Positions 62,396 to 64,000 of a stretch of DNA of 64,000 nucleotides are shown here, in pieces. The number at the start of each line of letters is the position of its first letter. Within the stretch, counting starts at the first letter, position 1. The translations under genes and the position numbers were made by a program. This stretch comes from Numida meleagris (taxonomy: Eukaryota; Chordata; Aves; Galliformes; Numididae). The stretch spans positions 6,199,814-6,263,813 of the forward strand of contig NC_034420.1 in NCBI RefSeq assembly GCF_002078875.1. The letters are read 5' to 3'. Under the pieces are notes generated by a model. It had not been told where the DNA came from. It searched no databases and worked only from the letters and a program-made list of their open reading frames with translations.

Positions 62396-64000
62396 GAAGG
62401 AACTGGTAACAGAATTGCAAAGGAGTTCTTGAAATGTTCAGGCAAGAGGCATCCATGCCTGTACAATCCATGCCACTGTTGCTGCAGGGAGTTGGAGAAT
62501 CAGACGGCTCACTTCTGAATGGTATGAAGGAAGAAGATATGTGATTTGTTGTGATTGCTTTCAGCCTTTATGACATTTATAACAGCTGCCAAAGAATTTA
62601 GAGTTTGGTGTATTGGAAATGAGTAAGATCAATTAAAACCTTTTCTCATCAGCAACCATGAAAAATGTAAAATGAGATACAAATTTTTCATCTTCACCTA
62701 TCTAAAGGCTGCCATAATTTTTCAATTTCATCATGTGCTACAGTTTGGGGATATGAAGAAATTCTATTTTCTCTTTCAAAATAAGAGGCTGTTGATTTGG
62801 ATGAAATGTTTTAGCTGTGTTTATAGAGAAATTTCCATCTGTAACTGTGTTAATTTCCAATTAGAATCAGATTATAGCTTCTTTCATTGTTTTCTGCTCT
62901 CAGAATTGTGAATGAATTTTAAATCTCCAGTAATTATTTCTTCTCATCTAGTGCTTGTTTATTTTCTTAAAGCAGAGCAGAATGAGAAAGCATGCAGTAC
63001 ATCAGCATGCATGTTCCTGTTTGACTAAAACTAACAAAGCATGGAACATAGCAAGAATCCATTGCCTTGGCCCAATCTCATCCTTTGTACCTGTTACTAA
63101 TATAAATTAGTGTCCTCGAATTTTGGAATGTTTTTTATACAGAAATCTTTACAATACTGTATGGATAACCCAGCAAATATCTACAGTGAGAGTACTGTAA
63201 AATTTGGATGATAATGAATAAATCATAAATAAGATAAATATATAGAGAGAATCTCTGTCTCTACAAGAACTATGTAATAGAAGTCGTCTTTGCAAAAGTA
63301 GAGGTTTTTCAGAACTGAGAATATAGCATATTGCAGGTTCTTCATTGCATCTGATTTATGGTATTTCAAGGTTCAGGTCAGAGAAGTAGGAGCAAAGACC
63401 TTGGGCCTGTAAACCAGCAGGTAAAAGTGTGGCTGAACTTAAGACCTATTGATAATCTCTGGGTTTTTTTTGAAGCTTTGCTCTGTGAGCTGATTTGCAA
63501 ATCTGCACACCCTATGTGACTTGTCCAGCTTTTCACCGGACTGTCACGATATCTCTGTATACCAAGAATTTAAAACTCACATAAGTGGATGAAAGAAGTG
63601 CATAAGTAAATACAAATTTGAATATTTGCTAAGGAAGGTAAGATGATATCAAACAGAAAGAAGTAGTTATTTGACCATGAATGGTAAAATAGTTGAAGAC
63701 TATTTCAGGGTATGTAAATTGGTTACTTGTAGACATAACCTCATGGATATCCCTTTCAAAAGGAATTAAATAATGATAATCTCCATTTGTAATGTTCGGT
63801 TTGTTTTCAAAAGAAATCTGCAAAGAGAAGAAAATACTTGAAATGCACTAGGAGAAAACCATGTTTCCCATGTCTTCAAATAAGAATATTTTTAAAGACA
63901 TCTTCTAATATTCATAATCTACAGTTTCTCCTTTCTAGTCACGATTAGCAACTGTACTAGGAACTATTAGAAATGTGACTTCCATTCTCTACTCAATCTA
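62396..64000. other. Unique AT-rich sequence, no gene seen
   Basis: No gene or repeat recognised up to the end of the window. The short open frames have no recognisable features. Confidence 0.5.

Overview
The window looks like non-coding nuclear DNA from a galliform bird, most likely chicken or a close relative. The evidence is the repeat content. There are eleven CR1 LINE pieces with the avian 3' end (CATAGAAT-type octamer tails). There is one mariner of the type seen in chicken (the 'Galluhop' group), with transposase remnants on the minus strand. There are two solo LTRs of avian endogenous retroviruses. Base composition is AT-rich with few CpGs, and there is no bacterial-style gene packing.

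I found no reading frame that I would call a host protein-coding gene. The longest open frames (about 100-154 codons) are either inside CR1/mariner copies or lie in ordinary sequence with no recognisable domain, at lengths expected by chance in 64 kb. The window is therefore intergenic or lies within a large intron. No tRNA, rRNA, snRNA or known miRNA was recognised.

Layout: 1-8.68 kb is unique AT-rich sequence. At 8.68-9.56 kb two minus-strand CR1 pieces lie back to back. At 11.68-13.45 kb is a decayed mariner interrupted by a solo LTR. At 14.67-17.45 kb are three CR1 pieces. From 17.45 to 24.68 kb the sequence is unique. One CR1 lies at 24.7-24.9 kb. From 24.9 to 35.1 kb is a 10 kb stretch in which I recognise no interspersed repeat; it carries homeodomain/TALE-like composite motifs, a (CA)23 microsatellite, and a small CpG cluster 3' of a TATA-like motif. 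A second solo LTR lies at 35.09-35.66 kb. A long plus-strand CR1 lies at 40.64-41.22 kb. From 41.2 to 61.0 kb the only repeat I see is a short old CR1 relic at 47.8 kb. Two minus-strand CR1 3' ends and a (TTTTG)n tract lie at 61.0-62.4 kb. The rest is unique.

The best-supported unusual observation is the nested pair at 11.7-13.5 kb: a solo LTR inside a mariner whose three catalytic acidic positions have all been lost. The repeat-poor blocks are candidates for conserved regulatory DNA, but that is inference and needs an alignment. I found no convincing new biological system here.
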